Assembly: GCF_037392515.1 (NCBI RefSeq)
Contig: NC_090280.1
Span: 76,737,004 to 76,801,003, forward strand
Reading direction: 5' to 3'
Length of the DNA: 64,000 bases
Source: Haliotis asinina
Taxonomy: Eukaryota; Mollusca; Gastropoda; Lepetellida; Haliotidae
Shown: positions 23,201 through 31,813 of the stretch, piece after piece
Layout of the letters: every line of letters begins with the position of its first letter
Numbering within the stretch: the first letter of the stretch is position 1
The notes under the pieces: generated by a model
The model's input: only the letters and a program-made list of their open reading frames with translations
The model's database searches: none
What the model was told of the DNA's origin: nothing
Made by a program: the position numbers and the translations under genes

Positions 23201-25032
23201 AATATTCCAGCTATATGGCAGTGGTCTGTAAGTAACCGAGTCTGGACCAGACAATCCAGTGATCAAGAGCATGAGCGTCGACCTGCACAGATGACATGTG
23301 TCAACCGAGTCAGCGAGTCTGACCACCCGATCCCGTTAGTTGCCTTTATGACAAGTATGGGTTGCTGAAGGTCTATTCTACCCCGGACCTTCACAGGTCC
23401 TTAAATGTTGTGATTGAGTATCATTATACGCCACTTGAGCAATATTCAAGTGTCTCTGCACATGTTAAAAAATTGCCATTAGCAGTAAACATGTTTTCAT
23501 TGTGTTATTCCTGTTAACCATATTCAAAAATATCATTCCTTAATATAATGAAAAAAATAACATGATTGATGTCTTCAGATAAAAGGAATGCTTGACAATG
23601 ATTGAGCAGATTGAATAAGAAAAACATCATAATCCTGGGAACTCTTGTGAGTTAAACAAGGAATGCCTCAACCTCATAGACCTAGGTTCTAATGCTGTTA
23701 GAAATCCAGAACCCCAAACCTAGGTTCTAATGCTGTTAGAAATCCAGAACCCCAAACCTAGGTTCTAATGCTGTTAGAAATCCAGAACCCCAAACCTAGG
23801 TTCTAATGCTGTTAGAAATCCAGAAACCCAAACCTAGGTTCTAATGCTGTTAGAAATCCAGAACCCAAGACCTACGTTCTAATGCTGTTAGAAATCCAGA
23901 ACCCCAGACCTACGTTCTAATGCTGTTAGAAATCCAGAAACCCAGACCTACGTTCTAATGCTGTTAGAAATCCAGAAACCCAGACCCAGACCCAGGTTCT
24001 GATGCTTGTTGGTATTTGTTTGTGTCCTGTTCCAGATGTGTAACACGTCTGATAAACCCACAAATGCTGCTACTAATACTATTCTAATTAACAATGAACA
24101 AAACAATAACCACTTAACATGCAGAATGCAGAAGAGTGACAGTGTTCCCCCTAGGCACATTTAGGAGGGTGCAGCCCTTTGACTTTTGCGCCCTGCACTT
24201 TTTATTTTGCGCCTGCCCTTTTTCGCCTCAATCGTCAGTCGTTTACTATGACTAGTGTGTATTCTCCAGATTTGAAATGCTTTTTTAAAATTCTAATCTT
24301 AAAATACAAACTGAGAAGAGTAAAAACAAACTTCAGAGTTGAAATTATAAGACAATTTGACTTCTTATACATTTTGTTGTTTTTTCAATAATCCTCACCA
24401 ACATGCCCTTTGAGGTTATGAAGTGCCCTTTTCCATGAATATACCCTGCCCTTCCTGAACCCTAGGGGAACACTATGTGACTATGGTAGGTGTTATCCTT
24501 CGAGAAATATTCCATCACTAGCACTGCAGGCAACACTAGAAATGATGTAACGAATGCACTCTTTAACCTCTAGTCTACCCCATCACTCTTCATTGTAGAG
24601 TTCATGTACATGATATGCCAGCATTCAATCACGAAAATAATCTTCAGCATAAAAAGACATGCATACAATTTGGAAAGCAAACACTTGGTAATTATGAGGT
24701 ATACCTTAGGGGTTATGACATTATCCATGCCCTTTTGTTAGCAAGAAACTCAAATTTGATGGAATAGTGGTGACATATATTTTGGATTTTTAACAAATGA
24801 TCAGATTTTCTTAAGCTTTAACGTACGTACCTTGGGTTCCTGGAGGCAGTAGTGGTGACGAAGTAGTTGTACTCGATGTTGTGCTGGTGTCTACTGTAGC
24901 AGCAGGTGGAGATTCGGCTGAAAAACTGGAGTCGTAGTTGATGACAGCATCGAAGGAGTTGAGCTGTGGTGCGTACTCAAACTGGTCCTGGTCAAATGTT
25001 ATCTGCTGGAGAGTCAGTTTAAACGGCTCCAT
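4785..25032 (-). CDS. GOLGA3: Golgin subfamily A member 3 (golgin-160), complete 13-exon coding model
   Basis: Long coiled-coil Golgi matrix protein. The family sits on the cytosolic face of cis/medial Golgi membranes and acts in tethering, cargo sorting and apoptotic signalling. I joined 13 exons with GT/AG borders; every phase agrees, giving 1659 residues (human about 1498). Residues 1-550 are a Ser/Thr/Pro-rich, probably disordered head; about 552-1575 is coiled coil; a conserved short tail follows. Blocks I recognise from human golgin-160 include LEGQLEVL, ERAELQAQLASL, EWYQQQLQLAH, LTEAQHRALKQK, and near the C-terminus LQKQMDVHTTTVHSS. The start ATG at 25032 follows an in-frame TAG in the 5' UTR. 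Exons: 24831-25032, 17076-17269, 15277-15496, 14335-14615, 10962-13631, 10254-10485, 9176-9390, 8529-8807, 8109-8225, 7473-7598, 6570-6763, 5868-5981, 4785-4920. Family identity is very likely; minor or alternative exons could be missed. Confidence 0.93.
5631..5740 (-). repeat. SINE (L family), partial
   Basis: Contains ACTCAGCAATATTCCAGCTA and the CAACAAGCATGGGATG end with the middle deleted. In a GOLGA3 intron, sense to the gene. Confidence 0.75.
5868..5981 (-). CDS. GOLGA3: GOLGA3 exon, residues 1577-1615, conserved tail
   Basis: Acceptor CCTTGTACAG, donor GTATGTG. PLDNLQTCLSSLRSEISGLQ is the diagnostic C-terminal block of golgin-160 (human PLKNLNSCLQQLKQEMDSLQ). Confidence 0.9.
6383..6556 (-). 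repeat. SINE (L family)
   Basis: Tail CACTCAGCAATATTTCAGCT, centre GGACCAGACAATCAGG, head end ACAAGCATGGGCTG. Intronic, sense to GOLGA3. Confidence 0.8.
6570..6763 (-). CDS. GOLGA3: GOLGA3 exon, residues 1513-1577
   Basis: Acceptor CAAATCTGCAG, donor GTAAGTAAC. Starts LAKKIISKKKE at the end of the coiled coil, then a Pro/Ser-rich linker and FDLEAVERLL, which parallels human ASLLEELL. Confidence 0.9.
7044..7247 (-). repeat. SINE (L family)
   Basis: GTGAGTGAGTTTAGTTTTAC tail, GTCTGGACCAGACAATCCAG centre and a degraded head. Intronic, sense to GOLGA3. Confidence 0.85.
7473..7598 (-). CDS. GOLGA3: GOLGA3 exon, residues 1471-1512
   Basis: Acceptor CACTTACAG, donor GTTGGGG; 42 whole codons including KDKLTQKTRVTELRSALK, matching human KDKFMLQAKVSELKNNMK. 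Confidence 0.9.
7790..7935 (-). repeat. SINE (L family), degraded
   Basis: Recognisable TCTGTAAATAATGAAGTCTG, a TGATCAGATCCCATCAT stretch and a GACAAGCTGTTGAAGACC end. Old copy; intronic, sense to GOLGA3. Confidence 0.6.
8109..8225 (-). CDS. GOLGA3: GOLGA3 exon, residues 1432-1470
   Basis: 39 codons starting SLQWQLQQK, which aligns with human NLKWEVDQK. Donor GTCAGTAC. The acceptor has a weak pyrimidine tract; another AG nine bases downstream is possible but would drop the conserved Leu. Confidence 0.85.
8529..8807 (-). CDS. GOLGA3: GOLGA3 exon, residues 1339-1431
   Basis: Acceptor TCTTTACCACAG, donor GTAGGAGA; 93 whole codons of coiled coil ending IMEQIQ. Confidence 0.9.
8913..9175. repeat. 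Decayed tandem repeats resembling the adjacent exon-donor junction
   Basis: Several imperfect units built on CTTCCTAGGATCCCT followed by ACCCAC lie in the intron directly beside the exon end that reads CCCACCTGCTTCCTGAGGTC at 9171-9190. A looser set of similar units is at about 10600-10840 in another GOLGA3 intron. Confidence 0.55.
9176..9390 (-). CDS. GOLGA3: GOLGA3 exon, residues 1267-1338
   Basis: Acceptor GTTTGTTACAG, donor GTGGGTTG. LVQNNSSLKQHVSQLEEAL continues the previous exon exactly as in human golgin-160. Decayed copies of its donor-side end recur in the following intron. Confidence 0.9.
9513..10133. mobile_element. Non-autonomous TIR DNA transposon, interrupted by a SINE
   Basis: The left end TATACTCTTAAAAAAAGTAG and its inverted partner around 10106-10133 form ~27-bp terminal inverted repeats continuing into GGGGAT. 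A TA or TATA duplication is plausible. No transposase seen. About 516 bp before the SINE insertion. Confidence 0.75.
9543..9635 (-). repeat. SINE (L family), 3' part, with perfect 11-bp target duplication
   Basis: Reads AGCAATATTCCAGCTATATG then TCTGTAAATAATCAAGTCTG. Flanked by GGGGATAATGA at 9532-9542 and 9636-9646. Nested just inside the left TIR of a DNA transposon. Confidence 0.85.
10254..10485 (-). CDS. GOLGA3: GOLGA3 exon, residues 1190-1266
   Basis: Acceptor TTTTCAAACCAG. The donor GTTCGT follows the first base of a Gly codon. Ends LSLELEKERGRLAG, matching human LALELEHEKGKLTG. Confidence 0.9.
10962..13631 (-). CDS. GOLGA3: GOLGA3 giant coiled-coil exon, residues 300-1189
   Basis: A single uninterrupted 2670-bp exon (890 codons) with acceptor TGTTTTAG and donor GTAGGCG. 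The first ~250 residues are a Ser/Pro-rich head that includes two SSLLQ[H/R]P motifs. The rest is continuous heptad-rich coiled coil matching human golgin-160 in several blocks (LEGQLEVL, WYQQQLQLAH, EAAFQEIQRE). Confidence 0.95.
14335..14615 (-). CDS. GOLGA3: GOLGA3 exon, residues 206-299, Thr/Pro repeats
   Basis: The acceptor CATATTCAG and the donor GTGAGAAC bound 281 bp. A short helical stretch (VVAQIVAEAEKKL) is followed by several GTTP/TTQTP-type units, low complexity and probably disordered. Confidence 0.85.
14649..14862 (-). repeat. SINE (L family)
   Basis: CAGTAATATTCCAGGTATAT tail end, GTCTGGACCAGACAATCCAC centre, GACCACCTGATCCCGCTAGT. Intronic, sense to GOLGA3. Confidence 0.85.
15277..15496 (-). 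CDS. GOLGA3: GOLGA3 exon, residues 133-205, with KKKRK cluster
   Basis: The acceptor GCTGTAG and the donor GTGAGTC bound 220 bp. Residues 146-150 are KKKRK, a classic basic nuclear-localisation-type cluster. The intron side of the acceptor is a 74/76-bp minisatellite, which supplies the pyrimidine tract. Confidence 0.85.
15507..16556. repeat. Minisatellite, 14 copies of a 74/76-bp unit, in a GOLGA3 intron
   Basis: Near-identical units containing AGAGGAGGGATACAGTCTCT and GAATATAAAC(AA)GTGTTG. Two length alleles differ by one AA: reading left to right the order is L L S L L S S L L S S S L S. The array begins about 10 bp from the exon ending at 15496, and on the sense strand each unit carries GTGAGT and a CCCTCCTCT tract. 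Confidence 0.97.
16577..16697 (-). repeat. tRNA-derived SINE (T family), internally deleted
   Basis: A (GAGT)n-type tail, then GGAACTGAACCTGGGTCTTA and TTTAACCACTGGGCTAT (reverse of the A-box region). Intronic, sense to GOLGA3. Confidence 0.75.
17076..17269 (-). CDS. GOLGA3: GOLGA3 exon, residues 68-132
   Basis: The acceptor TTGTGTTTCAG and a GTTCGT donor bound 194 bp in phase. Contains RYLINPDDSFIKL, the most ordered-looking block of the head region. Confidence 0.85.
17946..18086 (-). repeat. tRNA-derived SINE (T family)
   Basis: AGGGAACACCAAAAACGG, TGTGGAATCCAACCTGGAC and CCACTAGGCTACCCCACCC. Sense to GOLGA3. Confidence 0.8.
18432..18472. repeat. (ATC)n microsatellite
   Basis: About 13 uninterrupted ATC units. 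Confidence 0.97.
19237..19442 (+). repeat. tRNA-derived SINE (T family) with triplicated tail module
   Basis: Head GTAGGGTAGGCTAGTGGT (A-box) and GTTCAATTCC (B-box). Then a ~22-bp module TTACTGTGATATTGCTGGAA occurs three times in a row at about 19323-19400. One of only two intronic copies antisense to GOLGA3. Confidence 0.85.
20171..20257. repeat. (AG)n microsatellite
   Basis: About 43 dinucleotide units with one AA interruption. Confidence 0.98.
21122..21545. mobile_element. hAT-like MITE, split by a SINE
   Basis: Ends CAGAGATTGGGAAAG and, inverted, CTTTCCCATTCCCAG. The internal sequence matches, in inverted orientation, the element at 27578-27752. The CAG-starting ends suggest hAT; no clean 8-bp duplication was found, so the superfamily is inference. 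Confidence 0.65.
21298..21529 (+). repeat. SINE (L family) with perfect 14-bp target duplication
   Basis: A copy reading GGGATCGGGTGGTCAGGC through to a CTCACTCACTCACT tail. TCCCATTCCCAGTA is duplicated at 21284-21297 and 21530-21543, so it inserted into the terminal repeat of the host MITE. Antisense to GOLGA3. Confidence 0.92.
21714..21873 (+). repeat. 160-bp direct duplication, copy 1
   Basis: About 95 percent identical by eye to 23461-23619 (starts CATGTTAAAAAATTGC, ends GAGCAGATTGAATAA). Unrelated flanks; no end structure seen. Confidence 0.9.
22838..22999 (-). repeat. tRNA-derived SINE (T family)
   Basis: GTGAGTGAATTTAGTTTTAC tail, GGGAATCGAACCTGATCTTC (B-box reversed), TTCGACCACTAG. 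First of three SINEs abutting in the same orientation. Confidence 0.85.
23001..23160 (-). repeat. tRNA-derived SINE (T family)
   Basis: AAGTTAAGTTTTATGCCAAC, ACACCAGAAATGCGCTTCAC, ACTTGAACCTGGGTCTTA, CGGCTACCCCTT. Second of the cluster. Confidence 0.85.
23169..23404 (-). repeat. SINE (L family), with 8-bp duplication CCTTAAAT
   Basis: GTGAGTGAGTTTAGTTTTGC through GGACCTTCACAGGTCC. CCTTAAAT flanks it at 23157-23164 and 23399-23406, so it landed at the edge of the previous SINE. Third of the cluster. Confidence 0.88.
23461..23619 (+). repeat. 160-bp direct duplication, copy 2
   Basis: Partner of 21714-21873, lying immediately beyond the three-SINE cluster. Confidence 0.9.
23681..24003. repeat. 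Tandem repeat, 38-bp unit, 8 copies
   Basis: Unit CCTAGGTTCTAATGCTGTTA plus GAAATCCAGAACCCCAAA. The first copies carry CCTAGG; later copies switch to CCTACG, showing local homogenisation. Too uniform throughout to have CRISPR-like spacers. Confidence 0.95.
24140..24478. mobile_element. Short TIR element (hAT-like ends)
   Basis: The left end CAGTGTTCCCCCTAGGC pairs with the inverted right end TAGTGTTCCCCTAGGG. The interior is AT-rich with no transposase. Superfamily by end sequence only. Confidence 0.6.
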
Positions 25033-25071
25033 AGAGATGCTCTACATGCCATCATCACCTTTCACCACAGG
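24831..25071 (-). CDS. GOLGA3: GOLGA3 exon with start codon (5' UTR 25033-25071)
   Basis: The acceptor CTGTTTCAG precedes 25071. ATG at 25032 is the first in-frame start after a TAG 15 bases upstream. It encodes residues 1-67 (start MEPFKLTLQQ, then a Ser/Thr-rich stretch) and ends one base into codon 68 at a GTACGT donor. An untranslated first exon must lie further upstream. Confidence 0.85.
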
Positions 25072-25216
25072 CTGAAACAGAAGGGGCAGTCAGTTAGTGA
25101 GATTTTACATGCAGGTGTGTGATTATGCTTGTTTGCTGTTTAATGCTGTTGTCTTTAGCCTTTGTAAAGAGACTCTCAAACATCTCTGTGGTCAACTTTT
25201 GTTTCTTCATTTTTAG

Positions 25217-25452
25217 GAAGACTGTTGTCAGCAATATTCCAGCTATGTGACAGTGGTCTGTACGAAATAATTGATTCTGGACCTGACAATCCCATGATCA
25301 ATAGAACAAGCATCAATCAATGAAACTGTGATTCGATGACATATGTCAGCCAATTCAGCAAGCCTGACCATCCGATCCAGTTAGCTGCCTGAGACTAGCT
25401 TGCTTCTTAGGACAAGCATGGATTGCTGAGGATTAATTCTAACCCAAATCTT
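25217..25452 (-). repeat. SINE (L family)
   Basis: GTCAGCAATATTCCAGCTAT, ATTCTGGACCTGACAATCCC, ACCATCCGATCCAGTTAGC. Sense to GOLGA3. Confidence 0.85.
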
Positions 25453-26620
25453 ATATGTGTGATTAAAGAAATAATGCACTTGCAAAATATAAACATAAAT
25501 ATCCTACTCCACAAGTCCAGACAGAAATGTTAGAAACAAAACTGTGCCAATCCTGAAACTACTGAATCTAACCATAGTGAATTGTGTATTTAGGCATGGT
25601 AACTTAATCAGGGAACTGGAAAATTGTTTATTACAGACTGTGGGCAGACACAGTGTTCACGAATAGTGTCTGACCCTCTGACAAATCTGGTGGATTTGCC
25701 AATGGTCAGACAGACGTCCCCAACCTGCTGGCCACAGTGTCTGATTGAATATATTAAAATGACTTTGTCTGCAGTTGTTATTTGTAGCACCTGACACTTG
25801 TTCAATTTTTTATAAATTTATGTTTATAATGTTTGTCATTATATAATGTTAATAATTTCAATGCCAATTATGAGAAATGTTAAATCTGAAATGTGTGTTG
25901 AATTTTGTTCCGAGGGTCCTGTGAATTTTCAGTGGGTCAGACAGTCATCTGAAACTTACAGGGACCAATGTCCTGTTACTTTGAAACACCATTTGTAAAC
26001 ACTGGCAGACAGCATACATGTTGTGAACTGCAGGGATTAATAAACTGGGGCACACATGTTGTTTAATTAAGAATACAGTTCACTCTACTGCCATGTATAA
26101 TGTAAAAAAAGCACACTTTCGCCCTAAACGTTGACAGTTAAAGCATGAGGACACTGTTTACTCTGGCTGTATATTGTCAGATAAATTGGACTTCAACATG
26201 TTATGAACACTTATACAGATATCAGTATTGCAATATATTGTGAGTGTTTAATAGTGGGTGACACTTGTTGCACATGCAGATATTTCTCAACATACTAAGC
26301 CCCTAAAATCATATGTTATATGGTTCTGACAACAGTAACCTCAAAACCAAGATACTGATATTGCTGCGCAGTCAAGTGTTTTCATGGTTTGAGAGCAGCC
26401 CATCAAAACATGCTACATAAAAGATGTCCCCATTTGGAGTCGAGGACCTAGATTTTTTAAGCTCTTATCGCTAAGATAGTCATAAGTGACACATGTTAAC
26501 ATTAACTTATGATTTTCTTAGTGCTAAGACATTTATGAAAATCTAGACCGTGAGCACAGTCGTCTAAACATACCATACATACGTATGCTACTGAGATGAA
26601 AAGAAAATACATATCCAAGT

Positions 26621-26781
26621 ACAGTGAGTGAGCGATTTATGCCACTTTCAGAAAAATTCCAGCAATATCACAGTGGGGGACATCACACATTGGATTCATA
26701 CATTTTGCCCAGGCAGGGAATTGAACACTGGTCTTTGGTGTGACCAGCAAACACTTTAACCACTGGGTTACCCTACCGCCC
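26621..26781 (-). repeat. tRNA-derived SINE (T family)
   Basis: GTGAGTGAGCGATTTATGCC, TTCCAGCAATATCACAGTGG, GGAATTGAACACTGGTCTTT, CCACTGGGTTACCCTACCGC. Sense to GOLGA3. Confidence 0.85.
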
Positions 26782-26972
26782 TAAACAAATACCGAGCTGA
26801 CAATGACACTGTCAATAGCTGGTTAGTACTGAAGCCATTCTGTATTGATGGCAGTGCATCACAGCTATAGTATAACGTAGAATCAGTTACACAATAGATA
26901 ACACATGTAATTACTCTAAATTTAACCAGCAAATACAGGAAGCTGTTTAATACTATATCTTTTAATGACATT

Positions 26973-27182
26973 TATAAGGCGTTATACAGGAACAAGATTT
27001 TTATGGATAAATCTTCTTTCAATCTTTTACACACAACATTTGGGGTAATTTCAAATCCCTTCATCAGGTGTATCAACTATCATTTCACCTGATAAAGGGA
27101 TCGGAAATGAAACCCAAACAATGTGTGTAAAAAATTAAAAAAAGATTTATCCATAAAAGATATTGGTCTGTGTAATACTGCC
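26973..27182. mobile_element. Long palindromic foldback element
   Basis: Two arms of ~95 bp, inverted around a short loop near 27075-27090; both arms share TTTATGGATAAATCTT and ATCAGGTG. A related single-arm copy lies at 33440-33612. Confidence 0.8.
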
Positions 27183-27577
27183 AAATATCAATACTTGCTT
27201 AAAAACCATTGTAATATATCATAATAAACATTCCAACCTTTCCAGTTGTAGTGCATCAAAATGATCGGTATAAGATATGTGACATTGATTGTCATATTAG
27301 TGTAACTTCCACTGTTAGACACTTTGAATATTTCGGCCATGTTACTATCATGGTATATCAGAAGAGGACTAGTGATACTGGGTTGCAATATATACACATA
27401 AAACATTATACTAGTGCATTTGGACTTTATATATAGCACAAGGAGCTGTCATTGCAGGAGAGAAACAAGTTTCAAGGACCAATTGTTCGCTCCTACCATG
27501 ACACCTTCGGGGCATTCATAATTATAACGTCCAAATCACTGAAATGCACTTGTATGGGCTTTCCATTATGTCTTTTA

Positions 27578-27752
27578 CAGAGACTGGGAAAGGCAGGGGC
27601 CAGGGGCCATTTTGCACACTGGAATAAAAAAATGGCCTATTAAAATTGGGAATTTTATGATTGATACAAGGGCTGTGGCCCATTCTAAATTCAGAAAATT
27701 GCTAATAACCCTGAAAATGGTTCATTGTCAACGTTCTCTTTCCCAATCCCTG
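27578..27752. mobile_element. hAT-like MITE, second copy, intact ends
   Basis: Ends CAGAGACTGGGAAAG and inverted CTTTCCCAATCCCTG. Interior inverted relative to the copy at 21122-21545 and clearly homologous to it. Confidence 0.75.
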
Positions 27753-28084
27753 CTTACATATGTTTTTGGCACAGACTGTTTAATCAAACTGTAAACATCA
27801 CTACTGAAACTTCTGCATTGAGGTTACCATAGCCTGAGTGTCATAAAAGACGTATCATGCATTACTTGAGATCACATTCCTACATCTGACATTGTTAATC
27901 AAGTGCCAGCTTCTTGAAAGAAACAATACAGAATATCAGACATGAAACAATTTCTATTTCTTGACCAAAAACTTTCAAAGGTTTAATTCTGAACACTCTT
28001 TAGATCTTTCAAATAAGTTACTGAGTTACTCAGTTAGTGATGTTCAAGCACAAAGTCAGTATTCAAACACACTGGTGTTCCTCC

Positions 28085-28205
28085 ATTCATCAGTAAGTCA
28101 CTGTCAGTGATCAACCATGTTAGCAAGCTGACCACCTGATCCCATTAGTCGCCTTACAACAAGCATGGGGTGCGGAAGAAAACTTCTAACCTGGATCTTT
28201 ATGTG
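28085..28205 (-). repeat. SINE (L family), head-side fragment
   Basis: TGATCAACCATGTTAGCAAG, TGACCACCTGATCCCATTAG, CAACAAGCATGGGGTGCGG. Sense to GOLGA3. Confidence 0.75.
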
Positions 28206-28258
28206 TGTTACTGAAGAATCCCAATGTCATGGTGTGAAGCACATTCAGTGTAAACCTA

Positions 28259-28329
28259 ACAGCTGTGCAATATGGAAACTGTGGCGAAATAAGGAATTTG
28301 TATAAGCTCTCTCTGTATTGCACAGCTGT
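28259..28329. repeat. Short hairpin with perfect 14-bp inverted arms
   Basis: ACAGCTGTGCAATA at 28259-28272 and its exact inverse at 28316-28329, separated by 43 bases. Confidence 0.8.
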
Positions 28330-30129
28330 ATGGCTATCTTAAGATTTAATCATAGATGGGTACATAATAAACATCCCAATCCATTAGGTGGGATACGATT
28401 TGTTTGTGAATACTCTGCTTCCTTTACAAATGTTGATTTTCTGTCTTACTGCGGGTTAATCATGCTCCTGAATCATTAGTTTAAGAAAAATATCAAAAAT
28501 GGGATATTGTTGGGGAGTATCTCACGATACTGTGCATGTTCTGCTTCTTGCCAATGTGGAAAATAAAGATAATACAAGTATGCTGGATGTTGAACAGTTT
28601 TGGTTATTATACATGGGCATAAACAGGAATAGAACTTGTGATGGAATGCATTGTACATATCGCAATATAGAGGTTGTAAATAAATGTATTGTATCATTGG
28701 GCATGTATCATAATACAATGCTGTATTGTAGATTCATTATCTGTTCAATACAGCTGGTAGATGATTACCTCTTTAAGGAAGAGTATGGTGTCTATGAACA
28801 GCTTCCCCCCACCCCCACTCCCCTTCCTAGAAATTTCTTACAGGTTACTTTTTGTGCATCAAAGTACTGACATAAGATTCTTTTAACGGTGATAGTGAAC
28901 TCCACATTTACAAAAGTTAACCAAAGCCCTGACTCAACATGATATTATACAAACATCCATGTTTCAGTATCTATTACAATGAGATATCAACATGTGTGAC
29001 CAAGATTTGCAGAAAAACACATAGGAAACTGACGGGAGGTTGGATTCAGTAAACGCAGAGACTACAGTGACATTTGAAACTTGGACTTTTCACTCTGGAA
29101 ATATGATGATTCATGAATGATATGATTACACAGTTGTCAGTACAGGAAAGGTTAGGGACAAGTAATGATGACAAACAGTCACTTCAAGAGAATAAGGGTT
29201 TGTTTAAGTCATTTATTGTATGTATATTTGGTCTAGCATCAAGATGAAGATTTGTCAAATTATTTCAGTTTTTGAGTTGACATAGTAAAGATACCATGGA
29301 TCATGTGGATATCTCAAAACAAAAACATGACAAAACATTGATGCTGGAAATATTTTACACTTGTGAACAATGCCATATAAACCAGCACATTATTCCAACA
29401 CATTATCCCATCCACATGAGCAACACATGCTGCACAGTTCAACACCTTCGGCAAGGCTGAATATTGCAACAAAAAATGAATATAACATTATTCTGTATAC
29501 TACGACACAGCTCGCTGTCCATTATAATCATTGACTCTTAAGTCTACTGATCAGTAATTGCCACCATTAGTACCACCGTTATGGTACTGTTAGGCCTGAT
29601 CAGAAATACTAAGAAATACTCAGACTGAAAGAAGTGAAATGTCAGGGGACCTTTGGGCAACAATTAGGATATATTGTCGGACTATGGGTCACATATTTTC
29701 GGAGAGCAATGTTTACTCGCACTATCGCACAAAAACAAGGCTGGTTGTGTGAGTATCGAGACAATAACGAATGATCCGATAACCCATAACACGATGATAT
29801 TGACAATACCGATTCTGTATCTGCCCTAGTTAATCAGCAATATGTGAAATGATCCTAATTAGTTTGTGCTTGACAATAGTCTGGGCTAGACAACAATAGC
29901 GCGTTCATGTAAATTCGCATAAGATCGTGACTGTTACGAGGTATTATAGGCCTACCAGGAAACAACATGTGCAGACCACATTCCGTCAACATTCACGAAA
30001 TCAGAACAACTCCTAAGGCTCACTTCCACATTTCGGCTGTCAGTTGAAATCTCGTCTGCTACACTTTCAAAGTATCCGAATTCGGCTCATACAAAACCCC
30101 AGCTGTGCATCACTACCTCTCATACTCAC

Positions 30130-30250
30130 CACGCCCCGTATACAAATCTCTCGGAAGTCCAACACATCAATTATTTGGGTTAATGCCCAACAATACTCGC
30201 CGGGTTTGCAAACAAATCCAAACTTCTCGCGAGCTCTCGCGATATCTACG
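30130..30250 (-). promoter_or_regulatory. Candidate untranslated first exon of GOLGA3
   Basis: In this CpG-rich block the minus strand has a strong donor (GGGCGTG followed by GTGAGTATG, cut after 30130) and no long frame. The acceptor at 25071 needs such a partner. A second candidate donor (ATGTG followed by GTAAGCAAAG) cuts after 30371. Inference from splice signals and base composition. Confidence 0.4.
30225..30244 (-). promoter_or_regulatory. Tandem TCTCGCGA promoter octamers
   Basis: TCTCGCGAGC directly followed by TCTCGCGATA, two octamers ten bases apart in otherwise CpG-poor DNA. This palindromic element is known from TATA-less, often bidirectional housekeeping promoters in animals. 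Role here inferred. Confidence 0.5.
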
Positions 30251-30850
30251 TGGCACGGCAAACCTAAAGAGAGTGATCTCCCTTACACTTACGTTTGTCT
30301 GATTAAAGAGTAATGTTAACGAAATCAACGATATCAAAATTGGTGATTGTAGGGTGCAATCTTTGCTTACCACATGTAACTTTTCGTTCCGCCCGGATCT
30401 CTGTGATAAACTTTCTGAATGTTTTGTTTTCAAGAGAAATGTGTTCTATAAACATTGAAATATTTGTTTAAAGTTCTTTTCAAATCTAAACTTTATATTC
30501 TAAAATGTATTATATGAAAAACACACTTCAAGCACATGCTACCACATATAATATTTAAACATAATTGTTATAACAACATTTACCTCCAAGGTGGATCAGT
30601 ATGTACTATTGGTAAGTAGGTAAGTAGGTACTACCCTCGCATGTATTAGAAACATAAAATGGCGTGGTGAGGGTTAAATTGAGTAGTAACTGAAACGAAA
30701 GAAACTGGAAATATTTATCCTCGTCGACAATTATTTTCCTTTTTGTAGAATGTGCTTATCTGAAAAATATAATATGATACATTTGGCGTAAAATGCCGTT
30801 TTAACAAAATTATCAAACTTATGAAAAGGAACAGTTACTCTCTACCAACG

Positions 30851-31129
30851 GAGACCCGTGAAGATACGGCCGATGTTGAATAGACCTTCAGAAATCCTTG
30901 CTTGCCCCCCAAAGGCGACTATGCTTGTCGTAAGAGGTGACTAATGGGATCGGGTGGTCAGCCTCACTGACTTGGTTGACACATGTCATCGGTTCCTAGT
31001 TGCAGAGATTGATGCTCATACTGTTGATCACTAGATTGTCTGGTCCAGACTCGACTACTTATAGTCCGCAGCCATATAGCTGAAATATTGCTGATTGCGG
31101 CTTAAAACCAAACTTACTCACTCACTCTA
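30851..31129 (+). repeat. SINE (L family), full length
   Basis: From AGACCCGTGAAGATACGG to the TTACTCACTCACTC tail. Flanked by the near-perfect duplication CTCTACCAACG / CTCTACCAGCG. Confidence 0.9.
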
Positions 31130-31248
31130 CCAGCGAATAATCAAAACACCTAAATGAGCCAGTAATACTTGCCAAATGTTTGTCTTGTTGCTAAATAACA
31201 TATGCATGCAGATATGAAGAATGTAAAATTGTTGTGGTTACATTTATT

Positions 31249-31480
31249 TGGTTTACAACTCACTCGGGAATATTCCATCCATATAGCGGTGGTCTGTAAA
31301 TAATCGAGTCTGGACCAGACAATCCTATGATCAACAACATGAACATCGATCTGCGCCAGTGGGAACCAGTGAAACGTGTCAACCAAGTCAGCGAGCCTGA
31401 CCACCCGATCCCGTTAGTCGCCTCATTATCGCCTTTTATGGTAAGCATGGGTTGCCTGTTCTATTCCGGACCTTCACGGG
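31249..31480 (-). repeat. SINE (L family)
   Basis: CGGTGGTCTGTAAATAATCG, GAGTCTGGACCAGACAATCC, GACCACCCGATCCCGTTAGT, CCGGACCTTCACGGGTT. Confidence 0.9.
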
Positions 31481-31813
31481 TTTATTTGCATATGAGATCT
31501 TCCACCGGTTAATGAGGTTAATTGCGATGTGGTGGTAGAACGGATGCGTTAAAGATATTAATCATAATTTCAATAAATGGAGATGTGGTGAGGTTTGTTT
31601 TTAGACGTGTGAAATGGCTCGATTACACAAGGTGGATGCGTTTGGCCAGAGCTACGAAATTCTTTTTGATGGTGTCTATATTTTACGAACGCTTCATGTT
31701 ATGTTAGGTTTTGGTTATTTTCAAATATATCGGCCATCTGACGGATAACTATGCAAGTCTGCCTGCCGGACATCGCTGGACACTTTAGTGGTGCTGGCAA
31801 TGGGTACACGAGT

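Larger units (their letters stand above)
17270..24830. other. Large GOLGA3 intron
   Basis: About 7.6 kb between the second and first coding exons, with no further exon seen. Holds seven SINE copies, (AG)n and (ATC)n runs, a hAT-like MITE, a 160-bp direct duplication, an eight-copy 38-bp tandem array and a second TIR element. Confidence 0.8.
25072..30129. other. GOLGA3 first intron (inferred)
   Basis: No coding exon recognised. Holds three SINEs, a hAT-like MITE, a long palindromic foldback element and a short hairpin. The upstream boundary rests on a predicted donor at 30129. Confidence 0.5.
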
